Below, one piece after another: positions 1 to 8,179 of a stretch of 43,713 nucleotides of DNA (its first letter is position 1; each line of letters starts with the position of its first letter). The DNA comes from JAUWVG01 sp964633715 (GTDB lineage Bacteria > Acidobacteriota > Aminicenantia > Aminicenantales > Aminicenantaceae), in the NCBI GenBank assembly GCA_964633715.1, contig CAZWHQ010000038.1, forward strand, positions 1 through 43,713. Direction: 5' to 3'. The notes under the pieces were generated by a model that was not told the origin of the DNA, made no database searches, and worked only from the letters and a program-made list of their open reading frames with translations. The translations under genes were made by a program, and so were the position numbers.

Positions 1-51
1 CCTGGGTTGAAGTCAAGCCATATACCCAATAATATTAAATTGACTTGACAC
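1..51. mobile_element. Probable terminus of an insertion sequence running off the left edge
   Basis: The sulfatase reading frame that runs leftwards breaks off near base 52. The remaining bases are AT-rich and contain an imperfect inverted repeat (TTGAAGTCAA at 7-16 against TTGACTTGAC at 40-49). The junction octamer GACACTAG (47-54) is also found at the outer end of the IS4-type transposase remnant at 41557-41564, and in both places the tetranucleotide CTAG sits at the junction. I infer an IS end inserted in the sulfatase gene. The element itself is outside the window, so its family is unknown. Confidence 0.4.
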
Positions 52-210
52 TAGGTCTTTCCATCCCAAATCATCAATAAAAATAAACACGATGTTCGGC
101 TTATCGTTGGTTGATGGAGATGTTTGATACTTACATGAATTGAGCAACGGGCCAGATAGCAATGCCCCTATTGCAGCTGTAGATAAGTTTAAAAATTCCC
201 TTCTCTCCAT
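13..210 (-). pseudogene. Sulfatase, 5' fragment only
   Basis: The 65-residue product begins with a Tat-like signal (ERREFL) and a lipobox ending in Cys near residue 26. The sulfatase N-terminal strand KPNIVFIFIDDLGWKDL follows, with the two metal-binding Asp residues. Family members are about 450-550 residues and would next contain the CxPxR formylglycine site. Here the frame diverges straight after GWKDL and stops after 12 unrelated codons, so no active site is encoded. It is the last gene of the minus-strand glycan cluster, 17 bp after the start codon side of the phosphodiesterase gene, with AGAGG as ribosome site. Insertion of mobile DNA is the likely cause. A contig mis-join is the alternative. 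Confidence 0.7.
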
Positions 211-227
211 AGTATTATAACCTCTAA

Positions 228-1691
228 TTATTTTTGAGTGATAATATCTTCGTTATAAAGATTCCCATCGACTCCGTGATGCCGAAAGAAAATTGTCGGT
301 TTGTCGTTAATTCTCTCAACGGTTATAGATAAAAATCCGCCTTTTATGTTCAAATATTGATGTTTAGGCGACCTGTCTTCTTCCTTGAATCCGCCGGCAT
401 GTATATCGGTGGTTGGCCCGCAGGAATACTCTTTTGTCCCTGTAGCCGGATCGATGGATACGTACTGCCAGTGCCGGTCCCCGCAGATCACAAACATATT
501 CTTCTGTTTGCCGATGAATTGGCGCAGTTGATCTCCTTCATGGGTAAAACCTTTGTTGGCGTGGTTGTCGTTTTTGCTCACGCGGTCAGGCCCTACGATC
601 GGCGTCGGGCTTATCAGGATACGAAATGTCGCATCTGATTTTTGGACCGTATCGAAGAACCATTTTTTTTGCTGTTCTCCCCAGATGGTCTTTTTGGGTC
701 CATCGGCCATGGTGTTGGGACTCCTGAAATCCCTTCCCTCAACAAGCCATATCTGTAGATCCTTGCCCCAGCGTACGGTTCTGTAAGTCTTGTCCCCCAT
801 GGGAACCTGCTCACGAAAGATTAAAAGCCCGTCCTCCCATGTCAGGTCTCTTCCATAACTTTGCCCCGGCCAACAGTCATCTTTCAGTGTGTCGTGATCA
901 TCCTTGATAAAATAACTGGATGTTTGATTATGGAACGCCCGCTGAAAGGGCATCGCATAGATCCGGTTCCACTTGAACCGCGCCAGCTCGATGTTGTCGG
1001 CATAGGGGTCGGGTTTATCGTAGTATTCGATATCCCCGGTGTGCACAAAAAAGTCCGGGCTGAGCCCGAGCATAAGCGGATATATTTTGTGCCCGTTATT
1101 CGGATCGTCTCGGCGGGGATATTCCTGCCCTGTCACAACCGTAAAACGAATTTTTGCCGGTGTTTCGGTCAAGGGAGCCGTCTTAAACCCGCCTTTTACT
1201 TTACATGAAGTCTTATTGTTTTGACTTCGGCGTCCCTCTGCTGCTATCGAATATTCTGTTCCCGACAAAAGCCCATCAAGCTTCATCTGGAGCGTATAAT
1301 CCATATCGGACAAAATCCACTGCCAATCGGTCTTTTTTCTTTGTTTTTTACTTCCCGTTGGCCAGTAAGAGAGCCGCACCTGACCGTTTATTCCCGGCAC
1401 AGCTCCATCCATTTTTTCAAGGTCGTAAACATATTCTCCACGATTTTTATCATTCAAGGGATTTTTTCGATCTGGAAAAGGTGTGCCGTCTATAATGCGT
1501 TCGGGATGTTTTGTCAGGCGTATCCAGACAATAGCTGAAGTAGAATCCACCTCGCCGATTTTAATTCCATTTGCCATATAAACAATTATTGTTTCTGTTT
1601 TCGTTTGTCTGGATTTAACACACGAACAACCGCTGACAATCAATCCGATTACAAATACCGTAATTAAAGCTCTCGTAAATTTCCTTTCCAT
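228..1691 (-). CDS. PhoD-like metallophosphoesterase, lipoprotein
   Basis: The 487-residue protein starts with a lipoprotein signal whose acceptor is Cys22 (IVSGC). A PhoD-type N-terminal beta-sandwich (roughly 35-170, with DSTSAIVWIRL) is followed by the metallophosphatase domain. Visible metal-binding motifs are HTGDIEYYD, DDHDTLKDD and CGDRHW, the PhoD versions of the GD, DDH and GDxH blocks. Family members hydrolyse phosphodiester or phosphomonoester bonds outside the cytoplasm. In glycan clusters such proteins are often present but their substrate is rarely known. A GAGGGA ribosome site precedes the ATG. It lies 37 bp after the GH106 gene in the same direction, so co-transcription is likely. 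The exact substrate cannot be read from the sequence. Confidence 0.8.
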   Translation of the reverse strand: MERKFTRALITVFVIGLIVSGCSCVKSRQTKTETIIVYMANGIKIGEVDSTSAIVWIRLTKHPERIIDGTPFPDRKNPLNDKNRGEYVYDLEKMDGAVPGINGQVRLSYWPTGSKKQRKKTDWQWILSDMDYTLQMKLDGLLSGTEYSIAAEGRRSQNNKTSCKVKGGFKTAPLTETPAKIRFTVVTGQEYPRRDDPNNGHKIYPLMLGLSPDFFVHTGDIEYYDKPDPYADNIELARFKWNRIYAMPFQRAFHNQTSSYFIKDDHDTLKDDCWPGQSYGRDLTWEDGLLIFREQVPMGDKTYRTVRWGKDLQIWLVEGRDFRSPNTMADGPKKTIWGEQQKKWFFDTVQKSDATFRILISPTPIVGPDRVSKNDNHANKGFTHEGDQLRQFIGKQKNMFVICGDRHWQYVSIDPATGTKEYSCGPTTDIHAGGFKEEDRSPKHQYLNIKGGFLSITVERINDKPTIFFRHHGVDGNLYNEDIITQK

Positions 1692-1728
1692 AAGTCCCTC
1701 ATGTTATTCTTTATCCATAAAGCAGGCT

Positions 1729-4635
1729 TTATTTCTTGGCCGTTTCATTATTTTTCTTGAATAAAATCTCTACTTTACCCATCAAACCTGAAGCTTTTAA
1801 ACTGAAAGTTTCATCACTGTTCTCTATCCAGTTATCATAGCCCTGGTCATCACTTCTGATGTATGGCTGGTTGGTACGGCAAAAACGATTCTTGGGATCT
1901 GAGAGCATATCTCCTGTAAGTCTGTTGACCCATTGATTTACAATTTCGACCTTCAATTCATTCTCACCGGGTTGTACCCAATCTGTGATATTGAGCCTGT
2001 ACGGTTCCTTCCACAGTATACCCGCAGATTCACCATTCAGATATACTTCTGCCACATCACAAACCTCTTCCAGGCTTAATTCAATCATCGCACTATTCTC
2101 AAAAAGTTCCTCCGGTAGGATAATAGTTTTAAAATAGGAGGCTGTCCCGGAAAAATATTTAATTCCCTCCTCTTTTGATTCTGTCCAGGAAATAAGCCTG
2201 TCGAAAATTGCCTCCGGGGGAGCTCCCCAACCTTTGGGGAAAGTAACCCTCCAGCTTCCTTCGATAGTCATGATTTCACAATTGACCCATGATTTTTTGG
2301 GGATGACGGGCAATAATCTTTTGTTTTCACTGAATATTACAAAAAGCGAAGCACCTGGATCCAATTCAAGCGTGATATTTGTCCTTCCATTAGCTTCTGT
2401 AAACTCTTCTAGACCATACTGCTTCCCGGTGGATGGATCCCAGAGTTCCGGGTGCTTATCCTTTACTCTGAACGAACAGTCTCCGGAAAAATGCTCTCCT
2501 GAAGTATTCCGGATAAAGAAGATATCTGTCTTACCGGAAAGCCTGTGTATATAATCCAGATCTTCTGGGGTTTGGGAACTGAAATCTTTCCCGATACCAT
2601 CAGAGGATAGAACCTCCTTTGCGCTCAACCCATAAATCATTCGACCTTTTCCATAAACATTGATTTTATTTTCCTTGCCGTCAATCCCTTTCCACATTTT
2701 ATCAGCCAGAGTTGACAGTTCGGTGTTATCTGTCACGTAATCATTCAGGTATGGAACTTGGACGGGCTTTTTCCCGATAACAGTTGCCCCCTGGTTGACC
2801 AGTTGTCCAAGCTTGCGAAGAACCTCAAGGGGCATGTGATCCTGGTCTGGCAATACCAGCAAGGAGTAACTCAGTCCGTCAGGTAGTACAATCCTCCCAT
2901 TCCTGACCGACATCCGATTTAAGATCACATCGCTGTTGACGACATCATAATCATATCCCTGCCCCAGGCTTTCAGGAATAATTTTTTCAGGGACGACATG
3001 AAAAGCCGGGTAAAAATTAGGGGCCTGGTCCCCATAGTAATAACAGGCATCGGCCACGAATAAACCCTGCTGAAGCAGGTAACTGCACCGTGAAAGGTAA
3101 TCCATAAAAGGTTTGGATTTATTCCACCAGGTGTTTGTTTGATTGATATCAGAACCGGCATGATAAGTCCTTCCGGGTAATCCATCCTCTGGATTTGTGC
3201 TGGCAAATGTATGGAATGTGACGCAGTTCAATCCTTCGCAGAAAGCCCGATCGACTATTTTTTTCAGATCATAGGGACTGTCTTTCCATCTTCTCCATGT
3301 GGTGAATGATTCGGCATCAACAATATTTTTCCCATAAATATGCGATGCACTGGCAATCTCTTTCACGAGGAAAATATCCCTGTGTCGCACCCAGAATTCG
3401 CCGCGGGGGACTGTTACATTACCCAGTGCTTTTAATGCATCAACCGGGCAGGTACTCCAGGTCGGGGGCCCTGGGCCGCCTGCTTCGGCCACAAGGTCGA
3501 TGTTGTATTCCTTGAGAAACTTCCTTCCTGTTGAATAGTGGCTGAATATGAGTTGATCGCTGACCGTCTTTTTCCAGTCGTATAAAAACCTTTCCGTTTT
3601 ATCCTGTATGTTCCATCCTGCCAGTACTGGTAGGTATTTGACCAGATCATAACCTCTGCGTTTTTTGAAAATATCGGGCATCGAATCGGTCCAGACTATC
3701 CCTTCTGCAAGTTCCATGCTGTCAAACTCAATATATGCTAACCCGCCTTTTAAATTCTTCCTGGGTTTTATTTCCAGTCTTTCCATGAAATGACGCAGAT
3801 GTTTTCTGGTTGCCTCAGGATCCAGGAAATCTATGAAAAGCCCGCCTGAATTAGGGGATGGTACGATCAGCCTCTGGCCGTTATTTGAACAGATAAACCT
3901 CATAATCGTCCAATCTCCTTCCGGCAGGTCAAAAGAAATAAAATCGTCATTGAGCATATTACTCAGATCAATGATTTCTCCGATATCCAAAATTTTCTTT
4001 TCTTGAAGGCCAGAGGGTAGAGCCAGAACAGCTACTTCTTTGAAGAATAGAGGTCGTCCATCTGTATCTTTTGGGCACCGGGATGGAAGTTCGGGAAATG
4101 GAATTTTAATTAGGGCATTTACAGGTCCGCGGATTTTCAAGGTGGAATAATACAATGCTTTGGATGCCCAGTCGGGTTTAACCCAAGTCCCTCCTGCGTT
4201 CCATCCGCTTGATCCAATCATCCCAATTTTAATACCGTGTTTTTCCCCTTCATCCAGGGCATATTTGATCATGGCAACGGAGCTGTCACTTAAAAAGGCA
4301 GGGCCTGCCGGAATATAGTCTTCCGGATTATTCACGGCTGCCACATCCCATATCTCTGCCCGTCCCATTCCCTTTTCACTCATCTCCCTCAGGTCGCGTG
4401 TGATGGCTTCCCTTGTCATATTGCCGTTAAGCCAGCACCAGAAAGCACCGGGACGGAAAGAGGATGGAGGATGTCTAAACTCTGTCGTTAATTTTTCTAT
4501 TCCTGCATCATCTTTACGAGCTTTATTGTTTCTGCATCCAACCAAAAAGATAAACTGAAGAAACAGAAATAAAAACACGATTAGATAGCTTGAATACAAT
4601 CTTCTCTTTCTAAAGTACGTCCGCGTCCGTTTCAT
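1729..4635 (-). CDS. GH106 alpha-L-rhamnosidase-like lipoprotein
   Basis: The 968-residue protein has a membrane-spanning signal and lipobox ending at Cys34 (FLVGC). The GH106 signature follows: FRPGAFWCWLNGNMT, DLREMSEKGMGRAEIWD and the block IGSSGWNAGGTWV. Toward the C-terminus (about 850-935) a GH2-type galactose-binding-like beta-sandwich is visible (VCDVAEVYLNGESAG). GH106 enzymes remove alpha-L-rhamnose from pectic or algal polysaccharides. The length is normal for the family. It resembles the N-terminal 945 residues of the protein at 12872-16228, so the cluster carries two paralogues. The GH43 gene ends 33 bp upstream on the same strand. Surface or periplasmic anchoring is inferred from the lipobox. 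Confidence 0.85.
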   Translation of the reverse strand: MKRTRTYFRKRRLYSSYLIVFLFLFLQFIFLVGCRNNKARKDDAGIEKLTTEFRHPPSSFRPGAFWCWLNGNMTREAITRDLREMSEKGMGRAEIWDVAAVNNPEDYIPAGPAFLSDSSVAMIKYALDEGEKHGIKIGMIGSSGWNAGGTWVKPDWASKALYYSTLKIRGPVNALIKIPFPELPSRCPKDTDGRPLFFKEVAVLALPSGLQEKKILDIGEIIDLSNMLNDDFISFDLPEGDWTIMRFICSNNGQRLIVPSPNSGGLFIDFLDPEATRKHLRHFMERLEIKPRKNLKGGLAYIEFDSMELAEGIVWTDSMPDIFKKRRGYDLVKYLPVLAGWNIQDKTERFLYDWKKTVSDQLIFSHYSTGRKFLKEYNIDLVAEAGGPGPPTWSTCPVDALKALGNVTVPRGEFWVRHRDIFLVKEIASASHIYGKNIVDAESFTTWRRWKDSPYDLKKIVDRAFCEGLNCVTFHTFASTNPEDGLPGRTYHAGSDINQTNTWWNKSKPFMDYLSRCSYLLQQGLFVADACYYYGDQAPNFYPAFHVVPEKIIPESLGQGYDYDVVNSDVILNRMSVRNGRIVLPDGLSYSLLVLPDQDHMPLEVLRKLGQLVNQGATVIGKKPVQVPYLNDYVTDNTELSTLADKMWKGIDGKENKINVYGKGRMIYGLSAKEVLSSDGIGKDFSSQTPEDLDYIHRLSGKTDIFFIRNTSGEHFSGDCSFRVKDKHPELWDPSTGKQYGLEEFTEANGRTNITLELDPGASLFVIFSENKRLLPVIPKKSWVNCEIMTIEGSWRVTFPKGWGAPPEAIFDRLISWTESKEEGIKYFSGTASYFKTIILPEELFENSAMIELSLEEVCDVAEVYLNGESAGILWKEPYRLNITDWVQPGENELKVEIVNQWVNRLTGDMLSDPKNRFCRTNQPYIRSDDQGYDNWIENSDETFSLKASGLMGKVEILFKKNNETAKK

Positions 4636-4668
4636 ATCACGATATCTTTTTTCATTCTTGAAATAAAA

Positions 4669-6024
4669 TTAATAAAATGAAAATGAATCAAAATTCAGAA
4701 GGTTACTTGTTTTCCCCTTGAATACAAAACAAAGACTTACAGCACTCTCCTGTGGTGGGAAATCGAAAACGTGAACATCAGAACGGATATTATTTTTATG
4801 CTTTTTTAGAAGACATGTAGCCAGAATCTCTCCTTCGAGTGAGTTAAAACGTATCTCAATAACTGCATCCTGAAGAACGGTAGCCTTAAAGGCCATCTTA
4901 GATTTTTGTTCCAATCCATGGATATTTGGAAATATAAGAAAGTCTCCACTCTCGATATTTGCAACACTAAAGCCTCCCCCTTTTTTTTCAATTTTTTTAA
5001 TCTTAGAGGATGAAAAATAGTCTTCGGCTTCAATGCTTCCCTTGTTTGCATCATATTGTCCAACCCCTGTTCCATCGACTCTGATGGGAGCTATCTCGCC
5101 GTTTTCTTTATAGTGAACATAACTGATAAAAGAAGACCTGAAAAATCTGTTGCCTGTTTGACTCATATCATCATAGCTGAAATACCATTGATTAAACATT
5201 TCAAAGAATGATCCATGGCGTCCCTGTCTGAATCCAGTCGGCCATGTTGGTTCTTTATATCCTTCTGCAAAGCTCGAATCATTCAGGATTGCATCGACGT
5301 ACTCATAGGGTCCGTAGAGATTGTCGGACATGGCATAAAAACAGCCCCAGGAAAGATAGAATTTCCCTTTGTATCTATGAATGAACGGTTTGTCATCTGT
5401 GGGGTGTTCCTTATTCATCCCATCCAGGTTGTAGGGACCGCGCGGATTGTGGATGGTAATTTTTTTTGGATGATCTGCCAGAGAGATCATATCCACATTT
5501 AATTTGGCTATGTAAAAATCCCACACTCCAAAATAGATATAATAATCCCCATCATATTCAACGATACCGGGATCATAAGGATCAGTAGGAACCAAACCTT
5601 CTTCCAGCAAAGGCTTTCCTAACGGATCCGTCCATGGGCCTCCTGGAGATTCAGCAGTCATCACTCCCACACCCAAGTTGTGTTGAGAGAAATACCAATA
5701 GTATTTATTGTCTCTTTTTACAAAATCAGTGGCCCAGCATTGATTGTAAGGCTTTCCTATATAAGTCTCCTCCGGATGCAAAGTATATTCCAGTTTCCAG
5801 TTAACTAGATCTGGTGAAGAATACATGGCCCAGTGATCGATATCGAACCATGTGTTATCCATAGATTTGTCATGACAGACTGTCATGTAAGCCACCCCGT
5901 CATATAAACGAATATGAGGATCTGTCATTCCTTCGCTTGCCGGTATAATTGGATTTTGGCTGAATCCGAAACATGGAAGCAGGAATAAAGTCAGAAATAA
6001 GAAAATTTTGTTCATCATTTTCAT
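4669..6024 (-). CDS. GH43 glycosidase with C-terminal CBM6-like domain
   Basis: The 451-residue secreted protein has a signal peptide ending near residue 23 (CFGFSQ). A five-bladed propeller typical of GH43 follows: the first blade has the catalytic-base context GMTDPHIR and a later blade has PTDPYDPGIVEYDGDYY, the likely pKa-modulating Asp. The acid Glu may be in YKEPTWPTG or HGSFFE; I cannot decide between them. Residues from about 325 on (SIEAEDYFSSS, VANIESGDFLIFP) match the CBM6 sugar-binding fold. GH43 enzymes are mostly beta-xylosidases, alpha-arabinofuranosidases or galactosidases. The start codon overlaps the stop of the upstream gene in an ATGA, so translation is coupled. Confidence 0.8.
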   Translation of the reverse strand: MKMMNKIFLFLTLFLLPCFGFSQNPIIPASEGMTDPHIRLYDGVAYMTVCHDKSMDNTWFDIDHWAMYSSPDLVNWKLEYTLHPEETYIGKPYNQCWATDFVKRDNKYYWYFSQHNLGVGVMTAESPGGPWTDPLGKPLLEEGLVPTDPYDPGIVEYDGDYYIYFGVWDFYIAKLNVDMISLADHPKKITIHNPRGPYNLDGMNKEHPTDDKPFIHRYKGKFYLSWGCFYAMSDNLYGPYEYVDAILNDSSFAEGYKEPTWPTGFRQGRHGSFFEMFNQWYFSYDDMSQTGNRFFRSSFISYVHYKENGEIAPIRVDGTGVGQYDANKGSIEAEDYFSSSKIKKIEKKGGGFSVANIESGDFLIFPNIHGLEQKSKMAFKATVLQDAVIEIRFNSLEGEILATCLLKKHKNNIRSDVHVFDFPPQESAVSLCFVFKGKTSNLLNFDSFSFY

Positions 6025-7673
6025 TTTGAAAAATCCAAAACGATACGGTTTTCCTCCGGAGATATTCGTAAACCGGAATCTGATCCGCGTGTGAATACAC
6101 CTTGTATCGCTGATAGGGTATAGGGGGCATTCTTATAAGTACAGGATAACTTTTTGCGGTCAATTTTTCGGAAAGGCAGATCTGCCTTCTTATCGCCGGA
6201 GAGTTCGAGGACCCAGTTGTTTTTCATTTCTCCCCTTGCGGTCATGCTTAGGGATGTTTCATTAAATGTGATGACGATTTCTCCCTCCGGTGAATGAACA
6301 GGCCACCGCACCACAAGTTTACCTTCAGCACTGTCATCTACGATTGGAGTGCCCCCCTTTATCTCCAATCCCCCTTTTGACTTTAGCCGAAGACCTGCGA
6401 CACTTTGCAAAGAACTCCAGCGAAATCCATCAACAATAGGCAGGGTATAATAGTCGCACTGGGTGGAAGTGCCTTTTTTTGTGAGATAATTGGAGGCAAC
6501 GGATTCGTCAAAAAGATGAATATCCCTGAATCGCAGGGTTTCCTGATCCCAGAGCAGATTGGCCCTGAAGAACCGCGAGTTGAACCATACTGTTTTCAAA
6601 TCCTTCTCAGAGTGATCTTTCAGTGCCGTCACCGAGGTCGGCGGAGTCACTTTAAATTTATCCTTAAACCATTCACCGGTCTCTGCAAGAGTTTGCACTG
6701 CAACTTTTCCTTCTTTGAGCAACTCGGCGATTTTAGGCATTTGAATCTCAAATCCCTGGCCCATCTTTTTCCAAGTGAATGAGTTCTCCTGCCCGGCCTG
6801 AACATAGCCGTAGCCCATTGCCGCTCCCTCGACAAATGTTTCAAAATACCATTGACACCAATCTGGATCGCCCCCTCCCTTCATATAAACGGGTTCAAGG
6901 GAAACAACACGTTGGCGGTTGCCTCCAAGACCACTGTCATACTGATGAATAGGATCACTGCCAAGCATCCTGAATATGGGAACCGGGATCTGGTTTTTTG
7001 CATTCTGGGCGGGCATATAAGCATTTTTCTTGCTGGGGTAATATCCCTGGTTCCAATAGCCGCCCCACATTGTGTATCCATCGGTTCCTATCTGGTCTTT
7101 ACAGTTACATGAAGCAACAATGCCGTAGCGGTCATACATATATTTTAGTGTGTGAGCATCAATGAACCATGACCCCACCGATTTTGGATAGGTGCCGAAA
7201 ATCTTCTTAAAATCGGCCATATACGTATCTGTAAGTGTCTCTCGTTCCTCCGGTGAGTAGCCAGTAGCAAACCCAACATCGGCATGCCAGTCCCAGGGAA
7301 ACCGCCCACGCCAATGGTAACCACTGTTTTCTACCAGAGGTTGCGGGATTTCCCACCAAGCACCGATCTCGAACATATCGGAGGGTAATTCCTTCAGCAG
7401 TTTCTGGTACCTGGTATCTAAAAGCGCATCGTACTGAAGAAGAAAAGTTCCTTTCAGCTGATACTTCTTCATAATTTTTATTTGCTCGACAACAGTTTCG
7501 TACAGAACATCCTCGGTTATCCATTCAATTCGAGGTTCGCACTGGCGAATGAAATTTATTATATTCACAATTCGGGGCGAACGGTCTGCCATATCTGCCT
7601 CTTGCGATAAGCTGAATCCGCATGTAATGGTTACAATCAATATTAAACTAAATAAAATATTTCTAAACTTCAT
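6021..7673 (-). CDS. Secreted NodB/deacetylase-like barrel protein, function unassigned
   Basis: Two starts are possible: TTG at 7682, which overlaps the GFA stop as TTGA, or ATG at 7673. I prefer the ATG because it directly gives a clean signal peptide (MKFRNILFSLILIVTITCGF). The mature part has a polysaccharide-deacetylase-like layout: a strand with LKGTFLLQYDALLD, then EIGAWWEIPQP, PWDWHADVGFATGYSPEER and YPKSVGSWFIDAHTLKYM. The classical NodB metal triad (D-D, H-x3-H) is not cleanly recognisable. A C-terminal beta-sandwich begins near residue 400. I infer a carbohydrate-active enzyme, because it sits between a GFA gene and GH43 with overlapping codons. A GH57/38-like activity or a lyase role is equally open. 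Confidence 0.55.
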   Translation of the reverse strand: MKFRNILFSLILIVTITCGFSLSQEADMADRSPRIVNIINFIRQCEPRIEWITEDVLYETVVEQIKIMKKYQLKGTFLLQYDALLDTRYQKLLKELPSDMFEIGAWWEIPQPLVENSGYHWRGRFPWDWHADVGFATGYSPEERETLTDTYMADFKKIFGTYPKSVGSWFIDAHTLKYMYDRYGIVASCNCKDQIGTDGYTMWGGYWNQGYYPSKKNAYMPAQNAKNQIPVPIFRMLGSDPIHQYDSGLGGNRQRVVSLEPVYMKGGGDPDWCQWYFETFVEGAAMGYGYVQAGQENSFTWKKMGQGFEIQMPKIAELLKEGKVAVQTLAETGEWFKDKFKVTPPTSVTALKDHSEKDLKTVWFNSRFFRANLLWDQETLRFRDIHLFDESVASNYLTKKGTSTQCDYYTLPIVDGFRWSSLQSVAGLRLKSKGGLEIKGGTPIVDDSAEGKLVVRWPVHSPEGEIVITFNETSLSMTARGEMKNNWVLELSGDKKADLPFRKIDRKKLSCTYKNAPYTLSAIQGVFTRGSDSGLRISPEENRIVLDFSK

Positions 7674-7678
7674 TCTAT

Positions 7679-8128
7679 TCAATCTTCATTGGCCACGATC
7701 GCACCGCTGGAATCCTGTTCGTATTTTTCGATGTCATCGGTGAGTTCATAGTAATCTCCTCCCTGTTCCAACCATATATGTGCTATTGTTTTGAGACCCG
7801 TAGGTTGATCAAGCGTTCCTGCTGAAATGTACATATGGATGTCTCCTCTCGCATCCCAAAAAAGGCTGCTGCCGCACTCTTTGCAAAAACCGCGGTATAC
7901 ATCGGGAGTCTCGTCTGTGACAGAACGATACCATTTAAGTCCTCGTTGTTCCACGAGTTTTAGATCCTCTTTTTTCGACGATGCGAAAGCAGAAAAGTGA
8001 CCGTGTACACGGCGGCATTTGCTGCAGTGACAGTTGATCACATTGTACAATGCACCATGGACTTCGTATTTTACGGCACCGCATAAGCATCCACCTCCAC
8101 CTCTGAGAGAACTGTCTTTGTTTGCCAT
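7679..8128 (-). CDS. GFA (DUF636) family zinc-binding protein
   Basis: The 149-residue cytoplasmic protein carries the full GFA cysteine pattern: Cys14-x-Cys16, Cys33-x-Cys35-x2-Cys38 and Cys82-x2-Cys85, with CHCSKCRRVHG and FCKECGSSLFW. GFA proteins share the Mss4-like fold and bind zinc. The named activity (glutathione-formaldehyde condensation) is established for few members, so the role here is unknown. It is odd inside a cluster of secreted glycan enzymes, but its stop overlaps the next possible start codon and a GGAGGT ribosome site precedes it. It is therefore likely translated as part of the same operon. The length is normal for the family. Confidence 0.85.
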   Translation of the reverse strand: MANKDSSLRGGGGCLCGAVKYEVHGALYNVINCHCSKCRRVHGHFSAFASSKKEDLKLVEQRGLKWYRSVTDETPDVYRGFCKECGSSLFWDARGDIHMYISAGTLDQPTGLKTIAHIWLEQGGDYYELTDDIEKYEQDSSGAIVANED

Positions 8129-8179
8129 TTTCTAACCTCCAACTTTAAATTAAAATCCTTCCACCAAAATCATTTCATT

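Noticed and set aside
357..1538. Plus-strand ORFs inside the PhoD-like gene, and similar long antisense ORFs inside the GH106 genes
   Set aside because: They are antisense shadows with no ribosome sites and no family motifs.
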